Source: DAIPJH01 sp036770365 (GTDB taxonomy: Bacteria; Pseudomonadota; Alphaproteobacteria; Rickettsiales; UBA998). Taken from it: a DNA stretch of 64,000 bases. Made by a program: the position numbers and the translations under genes. Location: NCBI GenBank assembly GCA_036770365.1, contig DAIPJH010000005.1, forward strand, positions 1 through 64,000, given 5' to 3'. Below are positions 36,177 to 44,443 of this stretch, piece after piece; within the stretch, counting starts at the first letter, position 1; each line of letters opens with the position of its first letter. Below the pieces are notes generated by a model. That model searched no databases. It saw only the letters and a program-made list of their open reading frames with translations, and was not told the DNA's origin.

Positions 36177-37370
36177 ATGCGTATTGCTGTACTAAAAGAA
36201 ACAAAAAATCATGAACGTCGCGTCGCGGCTTCACCTGATTCGGTACGCCGTTTTATCAAAGCAGGCGCAAGCATCGTGATTGAAAAAGGCGCAGGTGTTT
36301 TGAGCAACATCAGCGATGCTGCCTTCAAAGAAGCAGGTGCAGAAATTGCTGCAAGCGCAGAAGCCGCGCTCAAAGATGCGCAGATTGTGCTGGTCGTAAA
36401 TATGCCAGAAGCAAGCACCCTCAAAGCGATTCCTAAAGGTGCGTTTTTAATTGGCGCGCTGTCACCATTTGAAAACAAAGCCCGTTTTGCTGAATGTGCA
36501 AAAGCTAACATTCAAGCGATTGCGCTGGAGTTCTTGCCACGCATTTCACGTGCGCAAAGCATGGATATCCTCTCATCCCAAAGCAATATTGCAGGCTACC
36601 GCGCCGTGATTGAGGCCGTAGCAGCAGGCGGCAAAGTGATTCCGATGATGATGACCGCCGCAGGCACAGTCCCCCCTGCAAAAATACTCGTACTTGGTGC
36701 AGGTGTTGCAGGCCTGCAAGCGATTGCAACCGCAAAACGTCTTGGAGCAGTAGCATCTGCCTTTGACGTGCGCCCTGTGGTCAAAGAACAAGTCGAAAGC
36801 CTAGGCGCAACCTTTATTGAAGTCCCCGCTGAAGAATCAGGAGAAACCTCAGGTGGTTACGCCAAAGAAATGAGTGAGGACTATAAACGCAAACAATCTG
36901 AATTGATTGCCCTCACTCTTAAAACCCAAGACATCGTAATTTCTACTGCGCTAATTCCAGGTCGCCCTGCACCAGAACTTATCACCGAAGCGATGTTAAA
37001 AGATATGAAATCAGGTGCAATCATCGTCGATATGGCAGCAGCAAGCGGTGGCAACTGCAAACTCACCAAACCCGATGCGGTTACCGTTGAACACGGCGTA
37101 ACATTGATTGGCTATACCGACCTCCCATCACTTGCTGCACCAGATGCTTCACCCCTCTATGCGCGCAATCTTTGGCAGTTTGTCACCACCCTCATCATCA
37201 AAGGCGGCGAACTCAATCCACAGTGGGATGATGAACTGGTCAAAGGCACACTGCTCTCGCGTGATGGCGCACTCGTCCATCCAACACTGGCTGACGCTAC
37301 TACGGAAGCACCCGCAGAGAAGAAAAAAGCACCTGCAAAAACTAAAAAAGCGGATGAAATCAAAGAATAA
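36177..37370 (+). CDS. pntAA: NAD(P) transhydrogenase subunit alpha part 1 (PntAA)
   Basis: A 397-residue soluble subunit. The ATG at 36177 follows a GAGG site and begins with the family start MRIAVLKETKNHERRVA; a frame extension upstream is not family-like. It holds the dI domain: MAGYRAV-type region (SNIAGYRAVIEAVAAGG), the Rossmann loop VLGAGVAGLQAIATAKRLGA and IVDMAAASGGNC. The C-terminus is a Lys/Ala-rich tail. PntAA binds NAD(H) and passes hydride to NADP+ on PntB, driven by the proton gradient. It is the first of three genes, the split arrangement usual in alphaproteobacteria. Confidence 0.96.
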   Translation: MRIAVLKETKNHERRVAASPDSVRRFIKAGASIVIEKGAGVLSNISDAAFKEAGAEIAASAEAALKDAQIVLVVNMPEASTLKAIPKGAFLIGALSPFENKARFAECAKANIQAIALEFLPRISRAQSMDILSSQSNIAGYRAVIEAVAAGGKVIPMMMTAAGTVPPAKILVLGAGVAGLQAIATAKRLGAVASAFDVRPVVKEQVESLGATFIEVPAEESGETSGGYAKEMSEDYKRKQSELIALTLKTQDIVISTALIPGRPAPELITEAMLKDMKSGAIIVDMAAASGGNCKLTKPDAVTVEHGVTLIGYTDLPSLAAPDASPLYARNLWQFVTTLIIKGGELNPQWDDELVKGTLLSRDGALVHPTLADATTEAPAEKKKAPAKTKKADEIKE

Positions 37371-37397
37371 CCACACATTCTTTACAGATAAGGATAC

Positions 37398-37805
37398 ATG
37401 GACATGACAGATTTTTCACATTTTAATGAATCGCTTGACCGCGCCAAAAATGCAATTACGGATTTAGAGCTTCAGCGTTCAGCCCTTGAAGCACAGCTTC
37501 AACACGCCAATGCCCTTGACCCAACGATTATGCTACTGACCGTATTCATTCTCGCATGTTTTGTCGGATATTATGTTGTCTGGCGCGTAACTCCTGCACT
37601 GCATACACCGCTCATGAGCGTGACCAACGCCATCTCAGGCATTATCATTGTCGGTGCGATGATTGCGCTCGGTCCTGTAGGCGGCGGCATCACCAACGTC
37701 GCAGGCTTTGTCGCGGTGGTGATCGCCTCCATCAACATTTTCGGCGGCTTCTTCGTGACACAGCGTATGTTGCAAATGTACCGTAAAAAAGACGACACAA
37801 AATAA
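37398..37805 (+). CDS. pntAB: NAD(P) transhydrogenase subunit alpha part 2 (PntAB)
   Basis: A 135-residue membrane subunit. After a helical amphipathic start there are three hydrophobic spans: IMLLTVFILACFVGYYVVWRV, MSVTNAISGIIIVGAMIALGP, and NVAGFVAVVIASINIFGGFFVTQRML. This is the dII membrane part that is fused to dI in E. coli PntA but separate here. It forms part of the proton channel with PntB. ATAAGGA serves as ribosome site. Confidence 0.95.
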   Translation: MDMTDFSHFNESLDRAKNAITDLELQRSALEAQLQHANALDPTIMLLTVFILACFVGYYVVWRVTPALHTPLMSVTNAISGIIIVGAMIALGPVGGGITNVAGFVAVVIASINIFGGFFVTQRMLQMYRKKDDTK

Positions 37806-37817
37806 AGTAATAGTATC

Positions 37818-37847
37818 TTGTCATGCCAGCTTTCGCTAGCATGACAA
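37818..37847. repeat. TTGTCATGC hairpin between pntAB and pntB
   Basis: TTGTCATGCCAGC pairs with GCTAGCATGACAA (one mismatch) around TTTC. It resembles the TGTCATTCC hairpins at 39284 and 55889. Inside an operon it may modulate mRNA stability or the PntAB:PntB ratio (inferred). Confidence 0.5.
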
Positions 37848-37866
37848 CGCATAAAGGATATACCCA

Positions 37867-39264
37867 ATGAGCAATCTCGCTTCCCTCAGTTACCTTATCG
37901 CCTCAGTGCTTTTCATTCTCGCACTCAAAGGTCTTTCTTCACCCAAAACATCACGTCAGGGAAATTATTACGGTATGTTTGGGATGGCGCTCGCTATGAT
38001 AACCACCCTCACTTTACCCGTCATTCAGTCATACGGGCTTATCTTAGCTGGTATCGCCATTGGTGGGAGTATTGGTTATGTCATCGCCAAAAGAATTCAG
38101 ATGACACAAATGCCGCAGCTTGTTGCAGCGTTTCACTCACTCGTTGGTTTGGCAGCAGTACTAATTGCCTTCACTGCACGCTGGACACCTGAGGCCTACC
38201 ATATCGGCACAGAAGGTAGCATCCCCGCTGGCAATCTTTTCGAAATGGGACTCGGCGCGGTCATTGGTGCAATCACCTTCTCAGGCTCAATCATCGCCTT
38301 CGCAAAACTTAGCGGAACAATGTCTGGTAAACCTATCAAACTGAGGGGTCGTCACACTATCAACGCAGCGATAGGCTTAGTTATTTTGCTCTGCCTCTTC
38401 GTCTTCATGACCACCGAATCCAAAACCGTATTCCTACTGATGACCACCCTCGCCTTCACCATTGGCTTCTTACTCATCATTCCAATCGGCGGCGCGGATA
38501 TGCCCGTCATTGTTTCCATGCTCAATTCCTATTCAGGTTGGGCAGCTGCGGGCATTGGTTTTACCCTCTCCAACCCTCTTCTCATCATCACAGGTGCGCT
38601 CGTGGGTGCGTCGGGTGCGATCCTGTCGTACATCATGTGCAAAGCAATGAACCGCTCACTTATCAACGTGATGTTTGGTGGTTTTGGTGAGGATACAGCA
38701 TCAACAAAAGGTGCAGCGGAGGAAGATGACCGCCCTGTAAAACAAGGCAGTGCTGAAGACGCTGCGTTCCTTATGGAAAACGCTACATCTGTCATCATCG
38801 TACCGGGTTATGGCATGGCGGTATCACAAGCACAACATGCCGTACGTGAACTCGCCCATACCCTAGAAGCGCGCGGTATCAAAGTGCGTTACGCGATTCA
38901 CCCTGTCGCAGGGCGTATGCCAGGGCATATGAACGTACTTTTAGCTGAAGCAAACGTGTCGTATGATGATGTATTTGAACTCGATGACATCAACTCAGAT
39001 TTCGGCACCACCGATGTGGTTTATGTGATTGGCGCAAACGATGTCACCAACCCAGCCGCAAAAACCGACAAAACCAGCCCGATTTACGGCATGCCAATTT
39101 TGGATGTGGCGGAGGCACAAAACATTATTTTCGTCAAACGATCTATGGCGGCAGGCTACGCTGGTGTCCAAAATGAATTGTTCTATCTCGACAAAACCAT
39201 GATGCTCTTTGGGGATGCGCGTGATGTGACGGAAGCACTCACGAAAGCACTCAAGGAAAGTTGA
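37867..39264 (+). CDS. pntB: NAD(P) transhydrogenase subunit beta (PntB)
   Basis: A 465-residue subunit. The first 260 residues contain about nine hydrophobic spans (dII) with ALKGLSSPKTSRQGNYYGMFGM near the start. The last 180 residues are the NADP(H)-binding dIII domain: VIIVPGYGMAVSQAQHAVRELA, RYAIHPVAGRMPGHMNVLLAEA, VYVIGANDVTNPAA, and the KRSMAAGYAGVQNELF loop. It makes NADPH from NADH using proton re-entry and closes the pntAA-AB-B operon. Confidence 0.97.
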   Translation: MSNLASLSYLIASVLFILALKGLSSPKTSRQGNYYGMFGMALAMITTLTLPVIQSYGLILAGIAIGGSIGYVIAKRIQMTQMPQLVAAFHSLVGLAAVLIAFTARWTPEAYHIGTEGSIPAGNLFEMGLGAVIGAITFSGSIIAFAKLSGTMSGKPIKLRGRHTINAAIGLVILLCLFVFMTTESKTVFLLMTTLAFTIGFLLIIPIGGADMPVIVSMLNSYSGWAAAGIGFTLSNPLLIITGALVGASGAILSYIMCKAMNRSLINVMFGGFGEDTASTKGAAEEDDRPVKQGSAEDAAFLMENATSVIIVPGYGMAVSQAQHAVRELAHTLEARGIKVRYAIHPVAGRMPGHMNVLLAEANVSYDDVFELDDINSDFGTTDVVYVIGANDVTNPAAKTDKTSPIYGMPILDVAEAQNIIFVKRSMAAGYAGVQNELFYLDKTMMLFGDARDVTEALTKALKES

Positions 39265-39283
39265 TTTTCTAAACTTTTTATCC

Positions 39284-39332
39284 TGTCATTCCCGCGACCC
39301 GTTAGGGCGGCGAAGCTAATGCGGGAATGACA
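39284..39332. repeat. TGTCATTCCCGC hairpin after pntB
   Basis: TGTCATTCCCGC and GCGGGAATGACA are perfect 12-bp arms around a 25-nt loop. No long T-run follows, so it is a repeat-type hairpin between convergent pntB and pyrF; it may still stop transcription from both sides. Confidence 0.7.
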
Positions 39333-39358
39333 ACAAAATTTATCCCTAAAATCTTAGG

Positions 39359-40072
39359 CTAAATTGCAGCAATAATCCCCTGAGCCGCAGCCCCCGCATC
39401 CGCACTATCCGTAATTGGTCTTCCAATCACCAAATACGATGCACCACGTTCCATCGCTTGCGCTGGTGTCATGATGCGTTTTTGATCCCCCGCATCACAT
39501 CCTCGTGGGCGAATCCCTGGAACAACCAGCAAAAAATCATCGCCGCATTGTTGGCGCAACATCGCAATCTCATAGGATGAACATACCACACCGTCTAGAC
39601 CCGCGCTCTGCGCCAGATCCGCCAAACGCTTCACTTGGTCAAGTACATCATCACGCACCCCAACCATATGCAAATCCGCCTGATCCATGCTGGTCAACAC
39701 CGTCACTCCGACAATAAACGGGCGTTCTTTTCCAGTCTTTTGCGCAACATTCATCGACGCATCAATCGCACGGCGCAGCATTGTGCGTCCACCGCCCGTA
39801 TGCACCGTCATCATAAACGTATCGATACCCGCCGTCGCTTCAATCGCTTTCGCCACCGTATTAGGAATATCATGGAATTTTAAATCCAAAAACACAGGTA
39901 TCTTCAAGTCAGAAAGCGCATGCACCCCCGCCGCACCATTCGCCACGAAATACTCTAGCCCCAGCTTAATCGCACCCACATGCGGCGATACCTGCACTAC
40001 CAGCTCACGTGCATTATCCACGTCCGTAGTATCGATTGCGCAGATAACAGGATTATAACCGTGATGAATCAT
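39359..40072 (-). CDS. pyrF: Orotidine 5'-phosphate decarboxylase
   Basis: A 237-residue TIM-barrel enzyme with PVICAIDTTD near the start, the catalytic signature FLDLKFHDIPNTVAKA around residue 60, and LVVPGIRPRGCDAGDQKRIMTPAQAM near residue 185. It removes CO2 from OMP to form UMP, the final step of de novo pyrimidine synthesis. It lies 53 nt downstream of pyrC on the same strand; both act in one pathway. Confidence 0.96.
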   Translation of the reverse strand: MIHHGYNPVICAIDTTDVDNARELVVQVSPHVGAIKLGLEYFVANGAAGVHALSDLKIPVFLDLKFHDIPNTVAKAIEATAGIDTFMMTVHTGGGRTMLRRAIDASMNVAQKTGKERPFIVGVTVLTSMDQADLHMVGVRDDVLDQVKRLADLAQSAGLDGVVCSSYEIAMLRQQCGDDFLLVVPGIRPRGCDAGDQKRIMTPAQAMERGASYLVIGRPITDSADAGAAAQGIIAAI

Positions 40073-40125
40073 TTTGTTCTTTCTCTTACCAGTCTCTAAT
40101 CCCTAAGCCCTTGCCTCTAGTCCTA

Positions 40126-41502
40126 TTACGCCGCTTTCTTCTTCTGCGCTGCCACATCCAACGTATAGACCGTCTCACCCCCCACCACCGTGCGAATCGC
40201 ACGACCGCGTGTTTGTTGCCCCATAAACGGAGAGTTTTTCGACTTACTCACAAAGCTTTCTGTATCAATATCCCAGATATAATTCAAATCAATCAGCGTC
40301 AAATCCGCCTTCGCGCCCTTCACCAAACGCCCAGACGGAACATGAATAATATCCGCAGGCTTATAGGTCATCGCAGCTAGCACATCCATCAGCGGCATAA
40401 TGTTTTTATGCACCAAATGCAACGATAACGGCAGCATGGTCTCCAGCCCAACAATCCCGAATGCTGCTTGCGAAAGCGGTACGCGCTTGCTCTCTGCGTC
40501 ATGCGGTGCATGGTCGGTCGCAATCGCATCAATCGTGCCGTCACGCAAACCCTCAATCACTGCTAAACGGTCAAGTTCTGCACGAAGCGGTGGATTCATC
40601 TTACTGAAAGTACGATATTCCGCCACGGCTTCATCGGTCAACATAAAGTGATGTGGCGCAGCCTCCGCCGTCACTTTTAACCCGCGCGCCTTCGCACGGC
40701 GCACCGCATCAATCGCTTCATGAGTTGAAATATGTAAGACGTGATATTGACCGCCCGTGAGTTCAGCAAGCAAAATATCGCGCTCCACCATCACCGCTTC
40801 CGCTGCGTTGGGAATCCCCTTCACCCCTAAACGCGACGACACTGCGCCCTCATTCATGCAACCACCTGCCGACAAATGCAAATCTTCCGCATGCTGCGCC
40901 ACAGGCACACCAAGCTCTCGCGCATACGACAACGCTGAGCGCATCAACCCTGCATTCATTAGTGGCAAACCATCATCGGTAAACCCAACCGCGCCCGCTT
41001 CTACCAGCAAACCCATCTCAGAAAGCTGTTCGCCCTTCATACCTTTAGAAATCGCAGCGTAGGTACGCACATTAACATAGCCCGTCTCACGCGCACGCTT
41101 ATGCACAAAATCTACAATCGCCACATCATCAATCACTGGCTTGGTATTGGGCATACATGCCACCGTCGTCACACCGCCCGCCGCCGCAGACTTTGAACCC
41201 GTCGCAATCGTTTCTTTATATTCCTGACCGGGTTCACGAAAATGCACCTGAATATCAAGGAGTCCTGGGCAAAGCACATGGCCTCCGCAATCCACTACTT
41301 CAATCCCCTCTGGCACACCGCCCGCAAACAAACCCATACCATAATCCGCAATCACATCACCCTCAACCAACAACGCCCCACGCTCATCAAACCCTGTCGC
41401 AGGATCAATAATGCGCGCATTGATATACGCCGTTTTCTGATCAGGCGTGCGGTTACGTTTTGGGAGAGCAAAGGTTTGAGCGTCGGTCATGTCATCATCC
41501 AT
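40126..41502 (-). CDS. pyrC: Dihydroorotase (class I), first metal-binding His replaced by Gln
   Basis: A 458-residue amidohydrolase. Family blocks: VLCPGLLDIQVHFREPG, GGVTTVACMPNTKP, QHAEDLHLS, HISTHEAIDAV and AIATDHAPHD with the catalytic Asp. Class I enzymes have DxHxHFREPG, where both His bind metal; here the codon is CAG, giving QVH. The other His residues and the Asp are intact. Some alphaproteobacteria carry inactive or divergent dihydroorotase-like proteins, so activity is not certain, although the pairing with pyrF suggests a pathway role. The start may be the ATG at 41502 or the in-frame ATG at 41490. Confidence 0.92.
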   Translation of the reverse strand: MDDDMTDAQTFALPKRNRTPDQKTAYINARIIDPATGFDERGALLVEGDVIADYGMGLFAGGVPEGIEVVDCGGHVLCPGLLDIQVHFREPGQEYKETIATGSKSAAAGGVTTVACMPNTKPVIDDVAIVDFVHKRARETGYVNVRTYAAISKGMKGEQLSEMGLLVEAGAVGFTDDGLPLMNAGLMRSALSYARELGVPVAQHAEDLHLSAGGCMNEGAVSSRLGVKGIPNAAEAVMVERDILLAELTGGQYHVLHISTHEAIDAVRRAKARGLKVTAEAAPHHFMLTDEAVAEYRTFSKMNPPLRAELDRLAVIEGLRDGTIDAIATDHAPHDAESKRVPLSQAAFGIVGLETMLPLSLHLVHKNIMPLMDVLAAMTYKPADIIHVPSGRLVKGAKADLTLIDLNYIWDIDTESFVSKSKNSPFMGQQTRGRAIRTVVGGETVYTLDVAAQKKKAA

Positions 41503-41524
41503 TTAAACTTAAAAGATGCGCGGA

Positions 41525-41586
41525 TATAGCACTTTCACTTTATTAATTAAACATCATCTTCAATAATAAAGTGATGTAGTGCTATA
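41525..41586. repeat. TATAG-type palindrome, first unit of a doublet
   Basis: 62 bp with arms TATAGCACT-TT-CACTTTATTA and the complement of TATAGCACT-ACAT-CACTTTATTA. Length and the 2-nt versus 4-nt asymmetry match the copy at 53879-53940 exactly. Confidence 0.7.
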
Positions 41587-41597
41587 AATTTGTAATT

Positions 41598-41648
41598 ATA
41601 GTCATTTTTCCTCTCTTAAAATATTCTATTTTAGAGAGGAATGACTAT
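41598..41648. repeat. TATAG-type palindrome, second unit of a doublet
   Basis: 51 bp with arms ATAGTCAT-TTTT-CCTCTC and the complement of ATAGTCAT-T-CCTCTC. It starts 73 bp after the first unit; the doublet at 53879/53954 has a 75-bp period. Confidence 0.65.
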
Positions 41649-41710
41649 TTGTACGGCAGACATGCGCGTAAATCAATGGGAAAGGAAAAAAGATAAGCCA
41701 ATATATTTTA

Positions 41711-42085
41711 TCACTGCACAGAAATATGCTTTGCCGCCAACCCCAATTTTACAGCAACCTCATGCAATCTTTTATCCTGCGTCCACAATGCTACTGAGGA
41801 TAACCGAGCAGAGACGAGCAAATGCACATCCACATAACCAATCCCCACACTCATAAGCGTATGACAATCAATAAATTCAAGCACTTCACCATCAGTTGCA
41901 ACAACCGCCTGAGGCAAATCCATCAATAATTGTAACACAATGTCACGCTTGCTCATACTCCCAAGCGCAAGCTCACCCATCACAAAAGGATGCACCAACA
42001 CTTGCCCTTCTCCAAGCAGAGACGACAACACCGCATCGCCACTTCGCAAGTGATTCACCCATACAGAACTATCCACAAGTATCAT
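41711..42085 (-). CDS. vapC: VapC-type PIN-domain toxin
   Basis: A 124-residue PIN-domain ribonuclease. Acidic active-site residues are visible in MILVDSSVWVNHLR (Asp5), MGELALG (Glu near 39), and VDVHLLVSA plus LWTQDKRL (Asp near 87 and 105). The ATG at 42085 starts just after the antitoxin stop codon. VapC toxins cut tRNA or rRNA when freed from VapB. Length is normal for the family, so the toxin looks intact. Confidence 0.92.
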   Translation of the reverse strand: MILVDSSVWVNHLRSGDAVLSSLLGEGQVLVHPFVMGELALGSMSKRDIVLQLLMDLPQAVVATDGEVLEFIDCHTLMSVGIGYVDVHLLVSARLSSVALWTQDKRLHEVAVKLGLAAKHISVQ

Positions 42086-42091
42086 CAAACA

Positions 42092-42277
42092 CTACCGACG
42101 ACGCGGAGGCACTTCAAGCAGCGGCTCACTACCACCAAGCAGTGCAAGCCTACGCCCACTCTCACGCGCCACAAGTGCTTTCAATGCTTCATGTATCAAA
42201 GATGATTTTTCTTTAAGCCCCGTAAAAGCCTGAGCCTTCGCCATCAGATCATCATCAAGTGCTATAGTGGTTCGCAT
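42092..42277 (-). CDS. vapB: VapB-type antitoxin
   Basis: A 61-residue protein from the ATG at 42277 with a GGAGGG site. MRTTIALDDDLMAKAQAFTG is typical of VapB_antitoxin_2 ribbon-helix-helix DNA-binding domains; the C-terminus (ALLGGSEPLLEVPPRRR) is the toxin-binding tail. It would repress its own operon with VapC. In-frame codons upstream are not used. Confidence 0.9.
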   Translation of the reverse strand: MRTTIALDDDLMAKAQAFTGLKEKSSLIHEALKALVARESGRRLALLGGSEPLLEVPPRRR

Positions 42278-42362
42278 ATATCCCTCCGATTGCAGGCACA
42301 ATAATAGCATCATTTGATGATATTTTCAATGCAAAGCTAAGATGGAATCATAGAAAACAGGC

Positions 42363-42390
42363 AAAAAAAAAACGCTGCAAAAGCAGCGTC
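42363..42390 (-). terminator. rho-independent terminator of tRNA-Leu
   Basis: GACGCTGC-TTTT-GCAGCGT on the minus strand is followed by a run of about nine Ts, starting 24 nt after the tRNA 3' end. Confidence 0.9.
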
Positions 42391-42413
42391 ATTGCAACAA
42401 AGAAATGTATATA

Positions 42414-42498
42414 TGGTGCGGATGGAGGGACTTGAACCCACACGCCTCGCGGCGTCAGAACCTAAATCTGGTGCGTCTACCAATTTCGCCACATCCGC
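42414..42498 (-). tRNA. tRNA-Leu (anticodon TAG)
   Basis: An 85-nt class II tRNA on the minus strand: acceptor GCGGATG pairs with CATCCGC, D-arm TGGCGAAATTGGTAGACGCA, anticodon loop TTTAGGT (TAG), a long variable arm (GACGCCGCGAGGCGT), T-arm GTGGG-TTCAAGT-CCCTC and encoded CCA. Confidence 0.97.
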
Positions 42499-42564
42499 AA
42501 CGGCGGGGAATATAGCCACCTCATACGCGCTTGTATAGTGTTATTTTCGGTTATTTCTAAAAAC

Positions 42565-44286
42565 CTAAATATCTGCGTAAATATGCGATTCTGCCGCGCC
42601 GCCGCCATGCGTAACTGCACCCTTTTCCGCCGAACCCACCGTTTGCGCATATTTCCAGAGTGCGCCTGAGGTATAATCATTCTTACGCGGTTTCCAGTCC
42701 TTGCGACGCGCAGCAAATTCTTCCTCGGTTACATTCACCTCGATAGTGCGCTTGTTCGCATCAATAGTGATGATATCGCCGTCTTTTAGCAAACCAATCG
42801 GACCGCCCACAGCAGCTTCAGGGCCAACGTGACCAATGCAGAACCCGCGCGTTGCGCCAGAAAAACGCCCGTCGGTAATAAGCGCGACTTTGTCGCCCGT
42901 ACCTTGGCCGTAAAGCGCAGCCGTGGTCGCCAACATCTCACGCATACCTGGCCCACCTTTTGGCCCTTCATTACGAATCACAAACACATCACCTTCGCTG
43001 TAGCTGCGTTTTTCTACCGCCGCGAACGCATCTTCCTCGCACTCAAACACCCGCGCTGGGCCAGAGAATACGAGGTTACTCATCCCTGCAACCTTCACAA
43101 TCGCACCTTCAGGAGCAAGATTACCTTTCAGCGTAACCACGCCGCCTGTTGCCGTCATTGGCTTGCTATGAGGATGAATCACATCCTGAAGCGGCGAAAG
43201 CGACACATGCGCAAGGTTTTCTTTGACCGTCTTACCTGTCACGGTCATGCAATCACCATGAATAAAGCCGCCCTCAAACAAGGTGCGCATCACCGCTTGG
43301 ATACCACCCGCTTCAAACATATCTTTTGCAATATATTTTCCACCCGGTTTCAAATCCGCGAGATATGGCGTGCGCTGGAAAATATCCCCCACCGCGTGCA
43401 GATCAAAATCAATACCACACTCATGCGCGATCGCAGGCAAATGCAATGCACCATTGGTTGAACCACCTGTTGCCGCAACCACCGCCGCTGCGTTTTCCAA
43501 CGCCTGACGAGTAACGATATCACGAGGACGAATTTTTTCTTTGAGCAGCATCATGATCGCTTCACCGCTTGCAAACGCATATTGATCGCGTGATTCATAC
43601 GGCGCAGGCGCACCTGCCGAGCCTGGAAGCGCAAGCCCGATCGCCTCAGACACACATGCCATAGTGTTCGCGGTGAACTGCCCACCACATGAACCAGCAG
43701 ATGGACACGCCACCTGCTCTAATTCATGCAATTCCTCATCACTCATCGTACCTGCGCTATGCTTGCCAACTGCCTCAAACACATCCTGCACTGTCACGTC
43801 TTTACCCTTGTATTTCCCTGGTAGAATCGAACCACCATACATAAATACGCTTGGTACATTCAGGCGCACCATCGCCATCATCAACCCCGGAAGCGACTTG
43901 TCACAACCAGCCAAACCAACTAACGCATCATAACAATGCCCGCGCATGGTAAGTTCCACCGAATCCGCAATCACCTCACGTGACACCAACGAGGACTTCA
44001 TGCCCTGATGCCCCATCGCAATCCCGTCAGTGACGGTGATGGAGGTAAACTCACGCGGCGTACCACCCGCAGCCGAGACACCTTTTTTAACCACTTGCGC
44101 CTGACGCGCCAGCGAAATATTACACGGAGCAGCCTCATTCCATGTTGTCGCCACCCCAATCAAAGGCGCGTGAATCTGTGCTTCACCAAGTCCCATCGCA
44201 TACAAATACGAACGATGCGGCGCGCGCTCTGGCCCTTCGGTCACATAATGGCTAACAAGTTTAGATTTTCCGAATTGCTTGGTCAT
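42565..44286 (-). CDS. ilvD: Dihydroxy-acid dehydratase
   Basis: A 573-residue enzyme. Iron-sulfur ligands lie in GLAGCDKSLPG and SAGSCGGQFTANTMACV; other signatures are TDGIAMGHQGMKSSLVSRE near the start and GPKGGPGMREML with ALITDGRFSGATRGFCIGHVGPEA near the end. It forms the 2-keto acids for valine, isoleucine and pantothenate. It is alone on the minus strand; coaX, another pantothenate-related gene, is 18 kb away. Confidence 0.97.
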   Translation of the reverse strand: MTKQFGKSKLVSHYVTEGPERAPHRSYLYAMGLGEAQIHAPLIGVATTWNEAAPCNISLARQAQVVKKGVSAAGGTPREFTSITVTDGIAMGHQGMKSSLVSREVIADSVELTMRGHCYDALVGLAGCDKSLPGLMMAMVRLNVPSVFMYGGSILPGKYKGKDVTVQDVFEAVGKHSAGTMSDEELHELEQVACPSAGSCGGQFTANTMACVSEAIGLALPGSAGAPAPYESRDQYAFASGEAIMMLLKEKIRPRDIVTRQALENAAAVVAATGGSTNGALHLPAIAHECGIDFDLHAVGDIFQRTPYLADLKPGGKYIAKDMFEAGGIQAVMRTLFEGGFIHGDCMTVTGKTVKENLAHVSLSPLQDVIHPHSKPMTATGGVVTLKGNLAPEGAIVKVAGMSNLVFSGPARVFECEEDAFAAVEKRSYSEGDVFVIRNEGPKGGPGMREMLATTAALYGQGTGDKVALITDGRFSGATRGFCIGHVGPEAAVGGPIGLLKDGDIITIDANKRTIEVNVTEEEFAARRKDWKPRKNDYTSGALWKYAQTVGSAEKGAVTHGGGAAESHIYADI

Positions 44287-44291
44287 GATGG

Positions 44292-44356
44292 TTGCTCGTT
44301 GCTTGTTTTTAGTTGCTAGTGATTCCTATAAACCAGCAACCAGAAACCAGCAACTA
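44292..44356. repeat. TTGCT-unit hairpin upstream of ilvD
   Basis: Left arm GCTTGTTTTTAGTTGCTAGT and right arm made of ACCAGCAACC and AAACCAGCAACTA are complementary and built from 6-7 bp near-repeats. It lies in the divergent gap of ilvD and the acyltransferase gene. Confidence 0.55.
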
Positions 44357-44443
44357 TATAAAATAAGATTTTACTCGACCAGTCTTTACACCTAATAGAA
44401 TCCATGACATCACCCCTAAAACACTGGTATAGTTAGCAGCGTC

